Of a DNA stretch of 64,000 nt, positions 27,614-36,272 are shown in pieces. The stretch comes from Pseudomonas migulae (GTDB taxonomy: Bacteria > Pseudomonadota > Gammaproteobacteria > Pseudomonadales > Pseudomonadaceae): the NCBI RefSeq assembly GCF_024169315.1, contig NZ_JALJWR010000001.1:3150501-3214500 (forward strand), read 5' to 3'. Numbering within the stretch: position 1 is the stretch's first letter; each line of letters opens with the position of its first letter. A program made the translations under genes and the position numbers. Below the pieces are notes generated by a model. That model did no database searches. It saw only the letters and a program-made list of their open reading frames with translations, and was not told the DNA's origin.

Positions 27614-29497
27614 ATGAAACTCTCCCCCCTCGCCCTGACGCTGACCCTTCTGCCGTCCGGCCCGCTCCTGGCCGACACTTTCGAACGCGATCAGGCCCTG
27701 AAGCTGCCCGACGTGCTGATCAGCGCCAACCGCCAGGTCGAAGCCCGCAACGACAGCAGCGCCGCCAACACCGTATTCACCCGCGAAGACATCGACCGTC
27801 TGCAACCGGGCAGCGTCACTGACTTGCTGCGTCGGGTGCCCGGCGTGCAGGTCGGGCAAACCGGCGGGCGCGGCAGCCTGCCGGGGATTTACATCCGGGG
27901 GACGAAGTCGGCGCAGAGCCTGGTGCTGGTGGACGGTCAACGCATCGGCAACTCCACGTCCGGCGACAGCAACCTGCAACACATCAACATCGAACAGGTC
28001 GAGCGCGTGGAGGTGCTGCGCGGCTCCCGTTCGGTGATTTACGGCAGCGATGCGATTGGCGGGGTGATCCAGATTTTCACCCGCCGTGGCGCCGAACAAG
28101 GCCTGCAACCGCGCCTGCATGCGGGTTTCGGCAGCAACCAGACCTGGGAGCGCAGCGTCGGTTTGTCCGGGGGCGATGAGCAAACCCGCTTCAACCTGGG
28201 CGCCAGCCTCGATGAAACCGCCGGGATCAATCGCAGCCACGAGTCGTACCCGAGCGATGGCGATCACGATGAGTATCGCAACAACTCGTTGAGCCTGAGC
28301 CTGAGTCACGCGTTCAGTGATGACATCGAAATCGGCGCCAACCTGCTGGATAACCGTGGCAAAAGCGCATTCGACAATCCGTTCGGCCGCTTCGATAGCA
28401 CCACGTTCAAATCGGTCCAGCAGCAGCCCTACAACGAATTCACCGTGAGCAGCCTCAGCAGTTACGTCGATGCGCGCATCAACGACCTGTGGAAAACCCG
28501 CGTCGAATTCGGCCACAGCGAAAACCGCGAGCAGTCCTTCGACAAGCTCAGCGACGAACGCGGCGTGTTCAACACTTACCGCGACTCGCTGAACTGGCAG
28601 AACGACCTGACGCTCGACGCGCGCAACAGCCTGATCCTCGGCGGCGACTGGTACGAAGACCGCATCAACAGCAGCACCGCGTTCGACGAGGACAGCCGCT
28701 GGAACCGCGCGGCGTTTATCCAGCATCGCTATCAGGCGGACAGCTTCTCCACGGAACTGGGCCTGCGCCGCGACCAGAATCAGCAGTTCGGCAGCCAGAA
28801 CAGCTGGAGCGGCACGTTCACCTTGCCGTTGAACCCGGACAACGATGTGTTGCTGACCTACAGCGAAGGCTTTCGCGCACCGACGTTCAATGACTTGTAT
28901 TACCCGGACTTCAGTAACCCGAACCTGAAGCCGGAAACCTCGAAAAGCTACGAGCTGCAATGGCGCAGTCAGCTGACCGACATCAGCCGTCTCGAAGCCT
29001 CGCTGTATCGCACCGACCTCAAGGACGCGATTATCTTCGGCAGCAACGACCGCCCGCAGAACGTGGCCTCGGCGCGGATCAACGGGTTTGAAGCGGCGTT
29101 GAAGCAGGAACTGTTCGGCTGGCAGAGCGCGCTTGGCGTAGCGATCATCGACCCGCGGGATCGTGACAGTGGCCACACCCTGGCGCGTCGCTCACGGCGA
29201 ACGTTGAGCCTGGATCTGGATCGGCAGTTCGATCGACTGGGGCTCGGCGCCAGTTGGCAAGCGGTGAGCAGTAGTTATCACGATGAGAACAATCAGCAGC
29301 CGCTAGGCGGGTATGCACTGCTGGGATTGCGCAGCAGTTGGGAATTGAATCGTGAGATCAAGCTTGAGCTGAAGGTTGATAACGTGCTGGACAAGGATTA
29401 CAGCCGCGCGTTGTACAGTCATGACGGCAGTCAGTTTGGGTATCGCGAGGAAGGTCAGGCGTGGATGTTTGGGGTGACGTGGACGCCGGAGATCTGA
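27614..29497 (+). CDS. btuB: BtuB-type TonB-dependent vitamin B12 receptor
   Basis: 627 aa (E. coli BtuB 614). The signal peptide MKLSPLALTLTLLPSGPLLA is followed by a TonB-box-like LKLPDVLISANR. The plug domain has DIDRLQPGSVTDLLRRVPGVQ, GIYIRGTKSAQSLVLVDGQR and RGSRSVIYGSDAIGGVIQIFT. The 22-strand barrel ends with an aromatic-flanked strand (AWMFGVTWTPEI). It imports cobalamin across the outer membrane, the cofactor needed by EutBC in this window. The ATG at 27614 is preferred; upstream in-frame codons run through the REPIN. No cobalamin riboswitch fits in the gap upstream. Confidence 0.88.
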   Translation: MKLSPLALTLTLLPSGPLLADTFERDQALKLPDVLISANRQVEARNDSSAANTVFTREDIDRLQPGSVTDLLRRVPGVQVGQTGGRGSLPGIYIRGTKSAQSLVLVDGQRIGNSTSGDSNLQHINIEQVERVEVLRGSRSVIYGSDAIGGVIQIFTRRGAEQGLQPRLHAGFGSNQTWERSVGLSGGDEQTRFNLGASLDETAGINRSHESYPSDGDHDEYRNNSLSLSLSHAFSDDIEIGANLLDNRGKSAFDNPFGRFDSTTFKSVQQQPYNEFTVSSLSSYVDARINDLWKTRVEFGHSENREQSFDKLSDERGVFNTYRDSLNWQNDLTLDARNSLILGGDWYEDRINSSTAFDEDSRWNRAAFIQHRYQADSFSTELGLRRDQNQQFGSQNSWSGTFTLPLNPDNDVLLTYSEGFRAPTFNDLYYPDFSNPNLKPETSKSYELQWRSQLTDISRLEASLYRTDLKDAIIFGSNDRPQNVASARINGFEAALKQELFGWQSALGVAIIDPRDRDSGHTLARRSRRTLSLDLDRQFDRLGLGASWQAVSSSYHDENNQQPLGGYALLGLRSSWELNREIKLELKVDNVLDKDYSRALYSHDGSQFGYREEGQAWMFGVTWTPEI

Positions 29498-29528
29498 TCT
29501 GAAATTCAGGGTGTCTGAGCAGGCCTCT

Positions 29529-29620
29529 TCGCGAGCAAGCCCGCTCCCACATTTGATCTCGGCCGCACACAAATCCTGTGCCCACTGAAAATAAAATGTG
29601 GGAGCGGGCTTGCTCGCGAT
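29529..29620. repeat. REP pair (inward-facing)
   Basis: TCGCGAGCAAGCCCGCTCCC and GGGAGCGGGCTTGCTCGCGA face each other across about 44 bases, between the converging btuB and btuF-like genes. It may terminate both transcripts. Confidence 0.92.
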
Positions 29621-29635
29621 GGCCGCACCTCGGTC

Positions 29636-30436
29636 TTAGCGGTCGGGCGCGATGACTTGGCACAACCTGGCCGTCGCCTCGATCATCTGCCCACTCGGCC
29701 GCTCCAGCCCCTTGTCCGTCACCAATTTCAACTGCCCCTGCGCCACCGCCGCCACTTGCGGCCAGGCCTTCCACGCCTCCAGCTGCGCCTGATCACCGGC
29801 CAGAATCACCTCGGGATTACGCTGCAACACCGCTTCCACGCTGACCTGCGGCGCCGGCAGGGTCAGGTCGGCAAACACATTGCGCGCGCCGCACACGTCC
29901 AGCGCATCGCTGATGATCTGCCCGCCACCAACGGTGTACAGCGGACGATCCCAGACCTGATAAAACACCCGCAACGGTTCGTCCCGTCGATAACGCTGGC
30001 GCAGTGATTCGAGGCGCTGACGCAAATCCCCAGCCAGTGCAACGCCACGTTCGGGCCTGCCGAGCTGCACGGCAATCGACTCGATTTGTTCAGTCAGTTG
30101 TTCAAGGTTGTGCGGGGCAGCGACGTAAGTCGGGATATTCAAGCGCTTGAGTTGTTCACGCTGGGCCGGGCCGACACTGCCGGGCCAGAGCAGTAGCAAA
30201 TCGGGTTTCAGGCTGAGCAGCCGTTCCATGTCCAACTGGCCGTAGCGGCCAACGGAAGGAAGGTCTTTGAGTTCGGGTGGACGATCGCCGGCGTCAAGCA
30301 CACCGACCAGAAGATCCGCCGAGCCCAGTTCAACAACGATTTCAGACAGCGATGGCGCGAGGCTGACGACGCGCTCGACGGCCCCCACCGAACCGCTGAC
30401 GGCCAGCAGCAAAACCGCCAGCCCGATGCGGCGCAT
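29636..30436 (-). CDS. btuF: BtuF-like cobalamin-binding periplasmic protein
   Basis: 266 aa, with signal peptide [20 protein letters not shown]. Class III substrate-binding fold: VVSLAPSLSEIVVELG, then LPSVGRYGQLDMERLLSLKPDLLLLW, joined by a helical backbone to YTVGGGQIISDALDVCGARNVFADL, and a C-terminal ERPSGQMIEATARLCQVIA that aligns with the E. coli BtuF C-terminus. It would hand B12 from BtuB to an inner-membrane ABC importer; btuCD are not in the window. It converges on btuB across a REP pair and overlaps the upstream small membrane gene, whose stop shares bases with its ATG. An iron-siderophore or heme ligand is a less likely alternative. Confidence 0.78.
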   Translation of the reverse strand: MRRIGLAVLLLAVSGSVGAVERVVSLAPSLSEIVVELGSADLLVGVLDAGDRPPELKDLPSVGRYGQLDMERLLSLKPDLLLLWPGSVGPAQREQLKRLNIPTYVAAPHNLEQLTEQIESIAVQLGRPERGVALAGDLRQRLESLRQRYRRDEPLRVFYQVWDRPLYTVGGGQIISDALDVCGARNVFADLTLPAPQVSVEAVLQRNPEVILAGDQAQLEAWKAWPQVAAVAQGQLKLVTDKGLERPSGQMIEATARLCQVIAPDR

Positions 30437-30855
30437 CAGCCGAGTTGACGCGGGATACGGTAGAGGTAGAACAGCACCGTGGTCGACAGCGCCAGCAACA
30501 CCAACGGCACCGCTTCGAGCCCGACGAACACCGCCAGCGCGCCGATCCAGGCGGGCAGGCCGGCCGCGATAAACGCTGCACGGCGTTTCGCGGCAAGGGT
30601 GATCCAGGCGGCAGGCTCTTCAGGGGTATCGAGGGATTTCTGGGTGGCGATCAGCGCGTGTTTGTAGCCACCGAAAAACTTCAGGCTGACAAACATCGAG
30701 GCCACACCGGCGATGAACAACGGCATCGCCAACACCGGCAAAAGCGCCTCGCCCTGGCCGAAGACGCCGTTGATCACGAACAGCGGCAACAAGGCCAGCG
30801 CCAGGTATTGCCACCAGTTGACGGACAGTCGCCGCCGCACCTGACCGCGGGTCAC
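30436..30855 (-). CDS. Small conserved membrane protein
   Basis: 139 aa, no recognised family. A basic N-terminus ([15 protein letters not shown]) is followed by membrane segments near residues 14-32 and 36-58, a polar loop with [22 protein letters not shown], and two more segments near 92-110 and 113-131. Its ATG overlaps the ribA stop and its own stop overlaps the btuF-like start, so it is probably translated with both. The same three-gene order is what I recall near ribA in P. aeruginosa. A role next to B12 uptake is possible but unsupported by motif. Confidence 0.75.
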   Translation of the reverse strand: MTRGQVRRRLSVNWWQYLALALLPLFVINGVFGQGEALLPVLAMPLFIAGVASMFVSLKFFGGYKHALIATQKSLDTPEEPAAWITLAAKRRAAFIAAGLPAWIGALAVFVGLEAVPLVLLALSTTVLFYLYRIPRQLG

Positions 30856-31469
30856 GCCCGGTCTACCTCGCCCTGGTGCTCGTTGCCCATCATGTGGTCA
30901 AGCTTGCTGGCCTTGGTGGCCAGGTAAAGTTTGTTGTGCGGATTGTGGCCAGTGTGCAACGGCACGCGTTCGGCGACCACGATGCCCATGTCGGTCAACG
31001 CTTTGACCTTGCGCGGGTTGTTGGTCATCAGACGCAGGGCTTTCACGCCCAGATGCTCAAGCATCGGCAGGCACATGGCGTAGTCGCGCTGGTCGGCGGC
31101 AAAGCCCAGACGCTCGTTGGCTTCAACGGTGTCGGCGCCGCCGTCCTGCAATTCATATGCGCGGATCTTGTTCAGCAGGCCAATGCCGCGGCCTTCCTGA
31201 CGCAAGTACAGCAACACGCCACGGCCTTCACGGGCGATGGCCTGCAACGCGGCCTCGAGTTGCGAACCGCAGTCGCAACGCTGGCTGAACAAGGCATCGC
31301 CAGTCAGGCATTCGGAGTGCAAGCGGCCGAGTACAGGGGCACCGTCGTCGAACTCACCGAGGCTCAGCACGACGTGCTCGCGCCCGTTTTCTTCATCGAG
31401 AAAGCCGTGCATGGTGAATTGCGCAAAAGGCGTTGGCAGCTTGGAAGCGGCGACAAAAACGACAGGCAC
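30852..31469 (-). CDS. ribA: GTP cyclohydrolase II
   Basis: 205 aa from GTG 31469, chosen because AGGAG lies 7 bases upstream and the length matches P. aeruginosa RibA; a TTG at 31487 would put the ribosome site inside the gene. It opens GTP to give the pyrimidine precursor of riboflavin. Zinc ligands are seen in [21 protein letters not shown], with the catalytic region [21 protein letters not shown] and [10 protein letters not shown] at the C-terminus. All catalytic residues are present, unlike in the RibA-like half of ribBX at 35165. The stop overlaps the next gene by 4 bases. Confidence 0.97.
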   Translation of the reverse strand: MPVVFVAASKLPTPFAQFTMHGFLDEENGREHVVLSLGEFDDGAPVLGRLHSECLTGDALFSQRCDCGSQLEAALQAIAREGRGVLLYLRQEGRGIGLLNKIRAYELQDGGADTVEANERLGFAADQRDYAMCLPMLEHLGVKALRLMTNNPRKVKALTDMGIVVAERVPLHTGHNPHNKLYLATKASKLDHMMGNEHQGEVDRA

Positions 31470-31600
31470 CAGTGTGCTCCTGATCAATAAGTACTGGAGA
31501 TTCGCAGACGCGGCATTGTAACAGCACGTTCCTACAGACGCTTAGGCTGAATTATGGAGCATAACGATCTAAAAGTTTGATTGCTGGACCAGACTCCAAC

Positions 31601-31694
31601 CCTGTGGGAGCGGGCTTGCTCGCGAAGGCGGCGTGTCAGTGACACTGATGTTGACTGCCACACCGCCTTCGCGAGCAAGCCCGCTCCCACAGGG
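31601..31694. repeat. REPIN (outward-facing REP pair)
   Basis: CTGTGGGAGCGGGCTTGCTC and GAGCAAGCCCGCTCCCACAG bracket a spacer with GTGTCAGTGACACTGATGTTG. It lies between ribA and the binding-protein gene, ending just beyond the latter's stop codon. Confidence 0.93.
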
Positions 31695-31701
31695 TCCGTG
31701 G

Positions 31702-32439
31702 TCAGTTCGAGTACAGCGGATAAGGCTGCTTCCAGCGTTCGAAGATCGGTTTCAGCCGGCCGTTTTTGACCAGCACTTCCATTCTTTGGTCGAACAACGC
31801 CATCAACGTCCGCGCCTTGGGTGTATTGGCAAAGCACAGGTACAGCGGCAATTCCGCTATGTGCGTGCGCCGGAACTGGGACGGATCCTTGGCCCGGCGG
31901 ACCACGTAATCCACCTCGGTCAGCGCGTCGATGTAGTAGTCGGCGCGGTTGTGGGTCAGCATCGAAAGAATGCCGGTGCGCCGAACGACTTCGTTATAGC
32001 GGTTTACGTTGGGCAGGTAATTCTGGAAATCGTAGCCGCGAACCCAGGCCAGTCGATAATTGCCCAGGGTTTCCGGGGTCGGCGCCGGATTACTGGCCAG
32101 CCCCAGGGCATAGATGTGATCGGTGTCGTAATTCCAGCGCGGATACAGCAGATCGCTGACTTCATCGCGATAGCCGCCGACACAGGCGTCCACTTCGCCG
32201 CGCTGGGCCAGGCCGATGGCGCGAATGTAAGGTTCGGTGCGGATGTCCAGTTTGACCCCGGCCGGCTCGAAGACTTCGCGCAGCACATCCCAACCCAGGC
32301 CATGGCCATCGGCGGCGGTGTAGTCGTCCCAGTCTTCGCTGGCCAGATGAATCACTGATGGCGTTGTCACCGCCTCCTCCGCCTGGACGAGCGAAGCCAA
32401 CAGTGCAAAAGCCATCACGGCCAACCAGCGTCGAGCCAT
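31702..32439 (-). CDS. Periplasmic substrate-binding protein (SBP_bac_3-like)
   Basis: 245 aa from ATG 32439, which follows GGGAG; a GTG at 32460 would add seven residues. The signal peptide MARRWLAVMAFALLASLVQA precedes a two-lobe extracellular solute-binding fold of the polar-amino-acid type: IHLASEDWDDYTAADGHGLGWDVLREVF, VDACVGGYRDEVSDLLYPRW, and the second-lobe start LGNYRLAWVRGYDFQNYLP. No transporter genes lie beside it; it is inserted between pgpA and ribA. Such orphan proteins may feed a distant ABC importer or act as sensor ligands. The ligand is unknown. Confidence 0.78.
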   Translation of the reverse strand: MARRWLAVMAFALLASLVQAEEAVTTPSVIHLASEDWDDYTAADGHGLGWDVLREVFEPAGVKLDIRTEPYIRAIGLAQRGEVDACVGGYRDEVSDLLYPRWNYDTDHIYALGLASNPAPTPETLGNYRLAWVRGYDFQNYLPNVNRYNEVVRRTGILSMLTHNRADYYIDALTEVDYVVRRAKDPSQFRRTHIAELPLYLCFANTPKARTLMALFDQRMEVLVKNGRLKPIFERWKQPYPLYSN

Positions 32440-32463
32440 CCTAGTCTCCCGTTCCGCCACTCA

Positions 32464-32967
32464 TCAGGCGAAAATCCATACCAGCCCCTGCATCGCCAAC
32501 CACGCGAACACCCCGGCCAATACGTCATCGAGCATGATCCCGACGCCACCGTGCACGTGCCGGTCAATCCAGTGAATCGGCCACGGCTTGAGAATGTCGA
32601 AGAAGCGAAACACCACAAACCCCGCGAGCAACCAGTACCAGCCTTCCGGCACCAGCCACAGGGTGATCCACATCCCGACCATTTCGTCCCAGACGATGCC
32701 TTCGTGGTCGTGCACCCGCAAATCGTCGGCCACTTTGCCGCACAGCCAGAAGCCGAACAGCATGGTGATGCCCAGCATCAGCCAGTAACCCCAGTCGGGC
32801 AGCATCTGCCACAACGGAATAAAGGGTAGCGCAACTAACGAACCCCAGGTCCCCGGTGCCTTTGGCAAGGTGCCCGAACCGAAGCCGAACGCCAGGAAAT
32901 GCCATGGATTGCGCCAGACCGACGGCGGTACGAACTCCGCCGGAACCTGTTTGGGATGATCTGTCAC
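32464..32967 (-). CDS. pgpA: Phosphatidylglycerophosphatase A
   Basis: 167-aa inner-membrane enzyme that removes phosphate from phosphatidylglycerophosphate to give phosphatidylglycerol. Family signature: FGFGSGTLPKAPGTWGSLVALP (about residues 28-49), then DDLRVHDHEGIVWDEMVGMWIT with the acidic and histidine residues of the active site (about 85-106), and FRFFDILKPWPIHWIDRHVHGGVGIMLDD near the C-terminus. Its ATG overlaps the thiL stop by 4 bases, the thiL-pgpA order usual in gammaproteobacteria. Confidence 0.96.
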   Translation of the reverse strand: MTDHPKQVPAEFVPPSVWRNPWHFLAFGFGSGTLPKAPGTWGSLVALPFIPLWQMLPDWGYWLMLGITMLFGFWLCGKVADDLRVHDHEGIVWDEMVGMWITLWLVPEGWYWLLAGFVVFRFFDILKPWPIHWIDRHVHGGVGIMLDDVLAGVFAWLAMQGLVWIFA

Positions 32968-33929
32968 GGTGTCTCCCGAAAATGTTGATAGCCCCGGGTT
33001 TGCGGGGTGATGTCTTGTCCGGCAGCATCCAGCAGCACGACGCCCTGCCCCGTCACCACACGCCCGACCACATGGATCGGCCAGCCATCTGCCACCATCT
33101 GCGGCAACTCGACGGACGGTAAGGTGAAGGCCAGCACGTAATCGTCTCCGCCGCTCAGGGCCGCGTGTTCGGCGCCCGGTTGACCGAGGAAGGCCACTAA
33201 AGCCTTCGACAGCGGCAATCGGTCCCGTTCAACTTGAATGCCGACCTTCGACGCCAGCGCAATGTGCCCGCAGTCGGCGAGCAGGCCGTCGGAGATGTCC
33301 AGCGCCGACGTCGCCTTGCCACGCAATGCCTGACCCAACGCGAGTTGCGGTTGCGGCGACCAGTAATGCGCCAGCAGCGGATCGGCGACGGCGGCTTCGG
33401 CGGTTCGCTGACCGAGTACCAGCGGCAAGGCACCGGCGGCGTTGCCCAGCTCACCGCCGACGCACAGCAGGTCACCCGGCTGCGCGCCGCTACGGGTCAG
33501 CGCCTTACCGGCCGGCACACGCCCGAACACCGTCATGGTCAGGCTCAACGGCCCACGGGTGGTATCGCCGCCCACCAGCGCCACACCACAGCTCTGGGCC
33601 ATGAAGCTCAAACCACGGGCGTACGCTTCCAGCCAATCGACGGTCGCCGAAGGCAAGGTCAGGGCAAGGGTAAAGGCAACGGGGGTGGCGCCCATGGCAG
33701 CCAGGTCACTGACGGCCACGGCCAGCGAACGCTGACCGAGCAGAAACGGGTCGCAAGGGTCTGCGAAATGCACACCGGCCACGAGCGTGTCGGTGGAAAC
33801 TGCCAGCTGCTCCCCTGCGGGAACAGCCAACAAGGCGCAATCATCGCCGATCCCGAGGGCAACGCCTTCACCGCCTTGCGCACAGGGCGCGGCGGCGAAG
33901 AAATTGCGGATCAGCTCAAACTCGCCCAT
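32964..33929 (-). CDS. thiL: Thiamine-monophosphate kinase
   Basis: 321 aa. It phosphorylates thiamine monophosphate to thiamine diphosphate, the cofactor of Dxs in this window. PurM/HypE-like fold: MGEFELIRNFFA, GIGDDCALLAVPAGEQLAVSTDTLVAGVHF (Mg/ATP binding, about residues 25-55), VSDLAAMGATPVAFTLAL, LVGGDTTRGPLSLTMTVFG, and ALDISDGLLADCGHIA. The start is 27 bp downstream of the nusB stop, and its stop overlaps pgpA. A complete nusB-thiL-pgpA run is visible. Confidence 0.97.
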   Translation of the reverse strand: MGEFELIRNFFAAAPCAQGGEGVALGIGDDCALLAVPAGEQLAVSTDTLVAGVHFADPCDPFLLGQRSLAVAVSDLAAMGATPVAFTLALTLPSATVDWLEAYARGLSFMAQSCGVALVGGDTTRGPLSLTMTVFGRVPAGKALTRSGAQPGDLLCVGGELGNAAGALPLVLGQRTAEAAVADPLLAHYWSPQPQLALGQALRGKATSALDISDGLLADCGHIALASKVGIQVERDRLPLSKALVAFLGQPGAEHAALSGGDDYVLAFTLPSVELPQMVADGWPIHVVGRVVTGQGVVLLDAAGQDITPQTRGYQHFRETP

Positions 33930-33956
33930 GGCTGAGACAAAGAGTTCAAGCGCCGA

Positions 33957-34457
33957 TCAGCGCTTGAACGCCTTCACTTCAGCTTCACGCAGACGCGGGG
34001 CCAGCTTGTCGAGTACGCCGTTGACGAATTTGTGGCCGTCGGTGGAACCGAAGACTTTCGCCAGTTCGATACCTTCGTTGATCACAACACGGTACGGCAC
34101 GTCGACGCGCTCGAGCAGTTCCCAGGTGGACAGGCGCAATACCGCCAGTTCAACCGGGTCCAGCTCTTCGATGGTCAGGTCCAGGCAAGGCTTAAGCGCT
34201 GCATCGATCTTGTCCTTCTGCGCGGGAACCCCGTGAAGGATTTCGCGGAAGTAGGCGCCGTCGACATCACTGAAATCGTTATCGACCCGAAACTGCGCTT
34301 CGATCTCGTTCAGCGATTGCTTGGCCATGTGCCATTGGTACAGCGCCTGAGTCGCGAGCTGACGGGCTTCGCGACGCTTGACGCTTTTCGATGGCTTACC
34401 GGCATCCGCAGGCTTTGGATCGCGCGGGTTGAAACGATCGCTATCGTCGCTAATCAC
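33957..34457 (-). CDS. nusB: Transcription antitermination factor NusB
   Basis: 166 aa, a little longer than E. coli NusB (139) because of a charged N-terminal tail (residues 1-25). It binds boxA RNA with S10 (NusE) to support rRNA antitermination. Core: [20 protein letters not shown] (about 29-48), [21 protein letters not shown], and the C-terminal [48 protein letters not shown]. Its ATG overlaps the ribH stop by 4 bases, the standard ribH-nusB pairing. Confidence 0.97.
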   Translation of the reverse strand: MISDDSDRFNPRDPKPADAGKPSKSVKRREARQLATQALYQWHMAKQSLNEIEAQFRVDNDFSDVDGAYFREILHGVPAQKDKIDAALKPCLDLTIEELDPVELAVLRLSTWELLERVDVPYRVVINEGIELAKVFGSTDGHKFVNGVLDKLAPRLREAEVKAFKR

Positions 34458-34930
34458 TTGGCCTCCAACTGCGCCAGCAGGCTGACCATTTCCAGAGCGG
34501 ACAGGGCAGCTTCGGCACCTTTGTTGCCGGCCTTGGTGCCGGAACGTTCGATGGCTTGCTCGATGGAATCAACGGTCAGCACGCCGAAAGCGACCGGTAC
34601 GCCGAATTCCATGGACACCTGGGCCAGGCCCTTGGTGCATTCGCCCGCCACGTATTCGAAGTGCGGAGTACCGCCACGAATGACCGCGCCCAGAGCGATG
34701 ATCGCTGCGAACTCGCCCTTCTGAGCGACTTTCTGCGCAACCAGCGGGATTTCGAAGGCGCCAGGCGCACGGATGATGGTGATGTCGCTTTCGCTCACGC
34801 CATGGCGAACCAGGGCATCAACTGCACCGCTGACCAGGCTTTCAACGACGAAGCTGTTGAAACGGCCCACTACCAAAGCGTAGCGGCCTTTAGGGGCGAT
34901 GAAGGTACCTTCGATGGTCTTCAGGGTCAT
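34454..34930 (-). CDS. ribH: 6,7-dimethyl-8-ribityllumazine synthase
   Basis: 158 aa. It condenses the RibB product dihydroxybutanone phosphate with the RibD pathway product to form lumazine, the substrate of riboflavin synthase; the enzyme forms a hollow capsid. Motifs: [21 protein letters not shown] (about residues 20-40), [14 protein letters not shown] [36 protein letters not shown] with the catalytic His (about 88), and [20 protein letters not shown]. It lies downstream of ribBX, separated by a repeat-bearing gap, and overlaps nusB. Confidence 0.98.
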   Translation of the reverse strand: MTLKTIEGTFIAPKGRYALVVGRFNSFVVESLVSGAVDALVRHGVSESDITIIRAPGAFEIPLVAQKVAQKGEFAAIIALGAVIRGGTPHFEYVAGECTKGLAQVSMEFGVPVAFGVLTVDSIEQAIERSGTKAGNKGAEAALSALEMVSLLAQLEAK

Positions 34931-35034
34931 TCGTTAGATCTCTTAAAGAGCCGGGACGCGTCTTCTACGCATCCCTCAGTGATATTTAGCCACGAATACA
35001 AGGCCGGATATACCGCATTGCCGTTCACTTACAC

Positions 35035-35128
35035 CCTGTGACGAGGGGATTTATCCCCGTTGGACTGCGTAGCAGTCTCAAAACAGGGGCCGCTGCGCAG
35101 CCCAACGGGGATGAATCCCCTCACCACA
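35035..35128. repeat. Type-2 palindromic repeat (GAGGGGATTTATCCCC family)
   Basis: CTGTGACGAGGGGATTTATC and an inverted arm ending ATGAATCCCCTCACCACAAG flank a GCAGCAGTC/CTGCGCAGCCC spacer. It sits between ribBX and ribH in the riboflavin block. Confidence 0.85.
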
Positions 35129-35164
35129 AGGATCTAAGTCAACAATGCCGGAAACAACCGGTCA

Positions 35165-36256
35165 TTATTCGGAGGGCACGTATTCTACAACTTCCAGATC
35201 GAAACCGGATATCGCATTAAATTTCATCGGCGCACTCATCAGGCGCATTTTGCGTACGCCCAGGTCCCGGAGGATCTGCGAACCGGCACCGACGATGCTG
35301 TAGGTGGTCGGTTTTTTCGCCGGTGCGTGTTCCGCCGTTTCACGGATGTGCGCCAGCAACACGTCGCCATCGAGCGGGTGACCGAGCAACAGCACCACGC
35401 CGCTGCCTGCCTCGGCAACCGCGGCCATGGCGGCGCGCAGGCTCCAGCGGCCGGGCTGCTTGACCATCAGCAGGTCGCGCAGCGGGTCCATGTTGTGCAC
35501 GCGAACCAGGGTCGGCTCTTCGGCGCACACGTTGCCCAGGGTCAGGGCCATGTGCACGTCGCCTTCCACGGAATCACGATAGGTCACCAGGTTGAATTGG
35601 CCCAGTTCGCTGTCCAGTGGCTGCTCGGCAATCCGCTGAACGGTACGTTCGTGGATCATCCGGTAGTGAATCAGGTCGGCGATGGTGCCGATCTTGATGT
35701 TGTGCTCGGCCGCAAAGGTTTCCAGTTCGGCGCGACGGGACATGGTGCCGTCATCGTTCATCACTTCGCAGATCACGCCGCTCGGCTCGAAACCGGCCAT
35801 GCGCGCGAGGTCGCAAGCGGCTTCCGTGTGGCCGGCGCGAGCCAGGGTGCCACCGGCCTGGGCCATCAGCGGGAAGATGTGGCCGGGGCTGACGATGTCT
35901 TCAGCCTTGGCGTCTTTCGCGGCGGCGGCCTGCACGGTGCGTGCGCGGTCGGCGGCAGAGATGCCGGTGGTCACACCAGTGGCAGCTTCGATCGATACGG
36001 TGAACTTGGTGCCGAAACCGGAACCGTTGCGCGGTGCCATCAGCGGCAGCTTCAGCAGCTCGCAGCGCTCGCGGCTCATCGGCATGCAGATCAGGCCACG
36101 GGCGTGCTTGGCCATGAAGTTGATGTGTTCAGGCTGGCAGCACTCGGCAGCCATGATCAGGTCGCCTTCGTTCTCGCGGTCTTCGTCATCCATGAGGATG
36201 ACCATCTTGCCTTGGCGGATGTCTTCAACCAGTTCTTCGATGCTATTGAGCGCCAC
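35165..36256 (-). CDS. ribB: RibBX: 3,4-dihydroxy-2-butanone-4-phosphate synthase with degenerate GTP cyclohydrolase II domain
   Basis: 363 aa from GTG 36256, which follows AAGGGGG and gives MALNSIEELVEDIRQGKM. The N-terminal half (about 1-205) is a complete RibB: DDEDRENEGDLIMAAE, HARGLICMPM, GGTLARAGHTEAACDLARMAG. The C-terminal half has the RibA fold, but the zinc cysteine cluster (C-x-x-C-x-C) is missing and the region reads LTLGNVCAEEPTLVRVHNMDPLRD with no CDCG. It therefore should make dihydroxybutanone phosphate only, with true RibA encoded at 30852. The start is 16 bp after the ribE stop. Confidence 0.94.
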   Translation of the reverse strand: MALNSIEELVEDIRQGKMVILMDDEDRENEGDLIMAAECCQPEHINFMAKHARGLICMPMSRERCELLKLPLMAPRNGSGFGTKFTVSIEAATGVTTGISAADRARTVQAAAAKDAKAEDIVSPGHIFPLMAQAGGTLARAGHTEAACDLARMAGFEPSGVICEVMNDDGTMSRRAELETFAAEHNIKIGTIADLIHYRMIHERTVQRIAEQPLDSELGQFNLVTYRDSVEGDVHMALTLGNVCAEEPTLVRVHNMDPLRDLLMVKQPGRWSLRAAMAAVAEAGSGVVLLLGHPLDGDVLLAHIRETAEHAPAKKPTTYSIVGAGSQILRDLGVRKMRLMSAPMKFNAISGFDLEVVEYVPSE

Positions 36257-36272
36257 AAGGCACCCCCTTGGG

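Noticed and set aside
34931..35164. FMN riboswitch in the riboflavin block
   Set aside because: The gap holds a type-2 palindromic repeat. The conserved RFN-element core was not seen here or upstream of ribD, ribE, ribBX or ribA.
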